Assembly: GCA_965198875.1 (NCBI GenBank)
Contig: CBDAPU010000001.1
Location: 2,349,926 to 2,413,925 of the forward strand
Direction of reading: 5' to 3'
From: CBDAPU01 sp965198875
Lineage (GTDB): Bacteria > Pseudomonadota > Gammaproteobacteria > Eutrophobiales > Eutrophobiaceae
DNA length: 64,000 nt
Position 1 is the stretch's first letter; every line of letters starts with the position of its first letter. The notes beneath the pieces were generated by a model. It did not search any database. It was not told the origin of the DNA and saw nothing but the letters and a program-made list of their open reading frames with translations. Made by a program: the position numbers and the translations under genes. Shown here one piece after another: positions 63,401-64,000 of this stretch.

Positions 63401-64000
63401 ATGACACTCTGAAAATTTTGGCAATTAATAAAAAATAAATAATGAAATACCAGTGCTGCCACATACTTTTTTAAAACCAAGGCTGAAAAGAGTCACTAGA
63501 TTTTAAAAAATACTAGCGAGACAAAATAATATTGTCCAGTAAAGAAGATCTTTCATGTTATTGCAAACCACCTAAGTTTGGGCAAAAAATACAAGACTGA
63601 CTTGACAAAGATAATACAAATAGAATTCCTCCTTGAATATTGAGCCAAAATACGAGTTACACCAGGATAGCAGACAAAACCAATCGGGTTTCAAAATCAC
63701 AAGATCAGATCAAAAATTACTGGGGGTGGCAGCACTGGCTTACAACGGAAAATTTGCATTGTGGTTGTGAAATTGCAAAATCGTAACTACAGCTAAATTG
63801 TTACGAGCCGATAAAAGAATATTAAGGTGCACGTAACGAAGTAGCCACAAGCTAAAAAAATTGACATCGCTCAACACATTCTCAGTTCAGTTTCAAGAAA
63901 TCTCATCAGTTGTATTTTGACTTGGTTTGAAAACTAATTTTCATTACGCTATGGAAATAAGAAAATCTTGAGAAATTCAATTGGTCATTTTTAAGATACT

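Larger units (their letters stand above)
61056..64000. other. AT-rich non-coding DNA, probably eukaryotic or otherwise foreign
   Basis: From about 61,055 the sequence is strongly AT-rich with many A-runs (one of about 16 near 62886) and no frame that resembles a bacterial protein; the longest open frames lie on the minus strand of repeats and are Phe- and Leu-rich by composition. Much of it (62056-63400) is a diverged tandem array. The remainder, including 61116-62055 and 63401-64000, shows nothing I can identify. Confidence 0.75.

Noticed and set aside
62750..63480. Minus-strand open frames of 60-134 codons in the AT-rich tail
   Set aside because: They are Phe-, Ile- and Leu-rich because of A-runs on the other strand and recur with the tandem repeats; there are no starts with ribosome sites and no protein family.

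Overview
The first 61 kb is a compact, gene-dense, moderate-GC bacterial chromosome segment. Gene content and order point to a gammaproteobacterium: smc-zipA-ligA, nadB divergent from rpoE-rseA-rseB-mucD, lepA-lepB-rnc-era-recO-pdxJ, rne opposite rluC, and yceF opposite yceD-rpmF-plsX-fabHDG-acpP-fabF-pabC-mltG-tmk. I cannot name the genus. The cell appears aerobic (Rieske dioxygenase, acyl-CoA dehydrogenase) and salvages corrinoids.

Layout. 1-2.3 kb: 3' end of a TonB-dependent receptor, a PduO-type cobalamin adenosyltransferase and an MBL-fold hydrolase. 2.5-5.7 kb (minus strand): a GcdA-like carboxyltransferase, a biotin carrier and a glutaryl-CoA-dehydrogenase-like enzyme, which together look like a glutaryl-CoA to crotonyl-CoA module. 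5.8-8.6 kb: an AT-rich island where two decayed IS1595-family elements flank an orphan secreted Cys-rich protein. 8.7-14.6 kb: a catabolic operon with a two-subunit Rieske dioxygenase, an acyl-CoA ligase, a thiolase-fold protein lacking the thiolase Cys and His, a DUF35 partner and an SDR. 15-20 kb (minus strand): an outer-membrane barrel, a retropepsin-like protease, gluQ, dksA with a histone-H1-like tail, cysZ and queF. 20-26.5 kb: smc-zipA-ligA. 26.7-29.2 kb: an FkbM methyltransferase, a DUF3465 protein and a diguanylate cyclase. 29.3-48.4 kb: nadB, the sigma-E regulon core and translation, RNA and export housekeeping genes. 48.5-51.9 kb: a large SF1 helicase with a C-terminal nuclease domain, inserted into otherwise conserved gene order and split by an in-frame amber codon. 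52-60.9 kb: yceF, yceD, rpmF and the fatty-acid synthesis cluster, with mltG frameshifted.

At about 61,055, inside tmk, the sequence changes abruptly to about 2.9 kb of AT-rich DNA without plausible bacterial genes. It holds a diverged tandem array of roughly 230-310 bp units and resembles eukaryotic non-coding DNA. The simplest reading is an assembly chimera with host or contaminant DNA; a real integration junction is the less likely alternative.

The best leads for novelty are the IS-flanked secreted protein, the Rieske/aldolase-type thiolase operon, the H1-tailed DksA, the interrupted helicase-nuclease and the 61 kb junction. No tRNA, rRNA, CRISPR array or riboswitch was recognised. All family assignments come from reading motifs by eye, without database searches.
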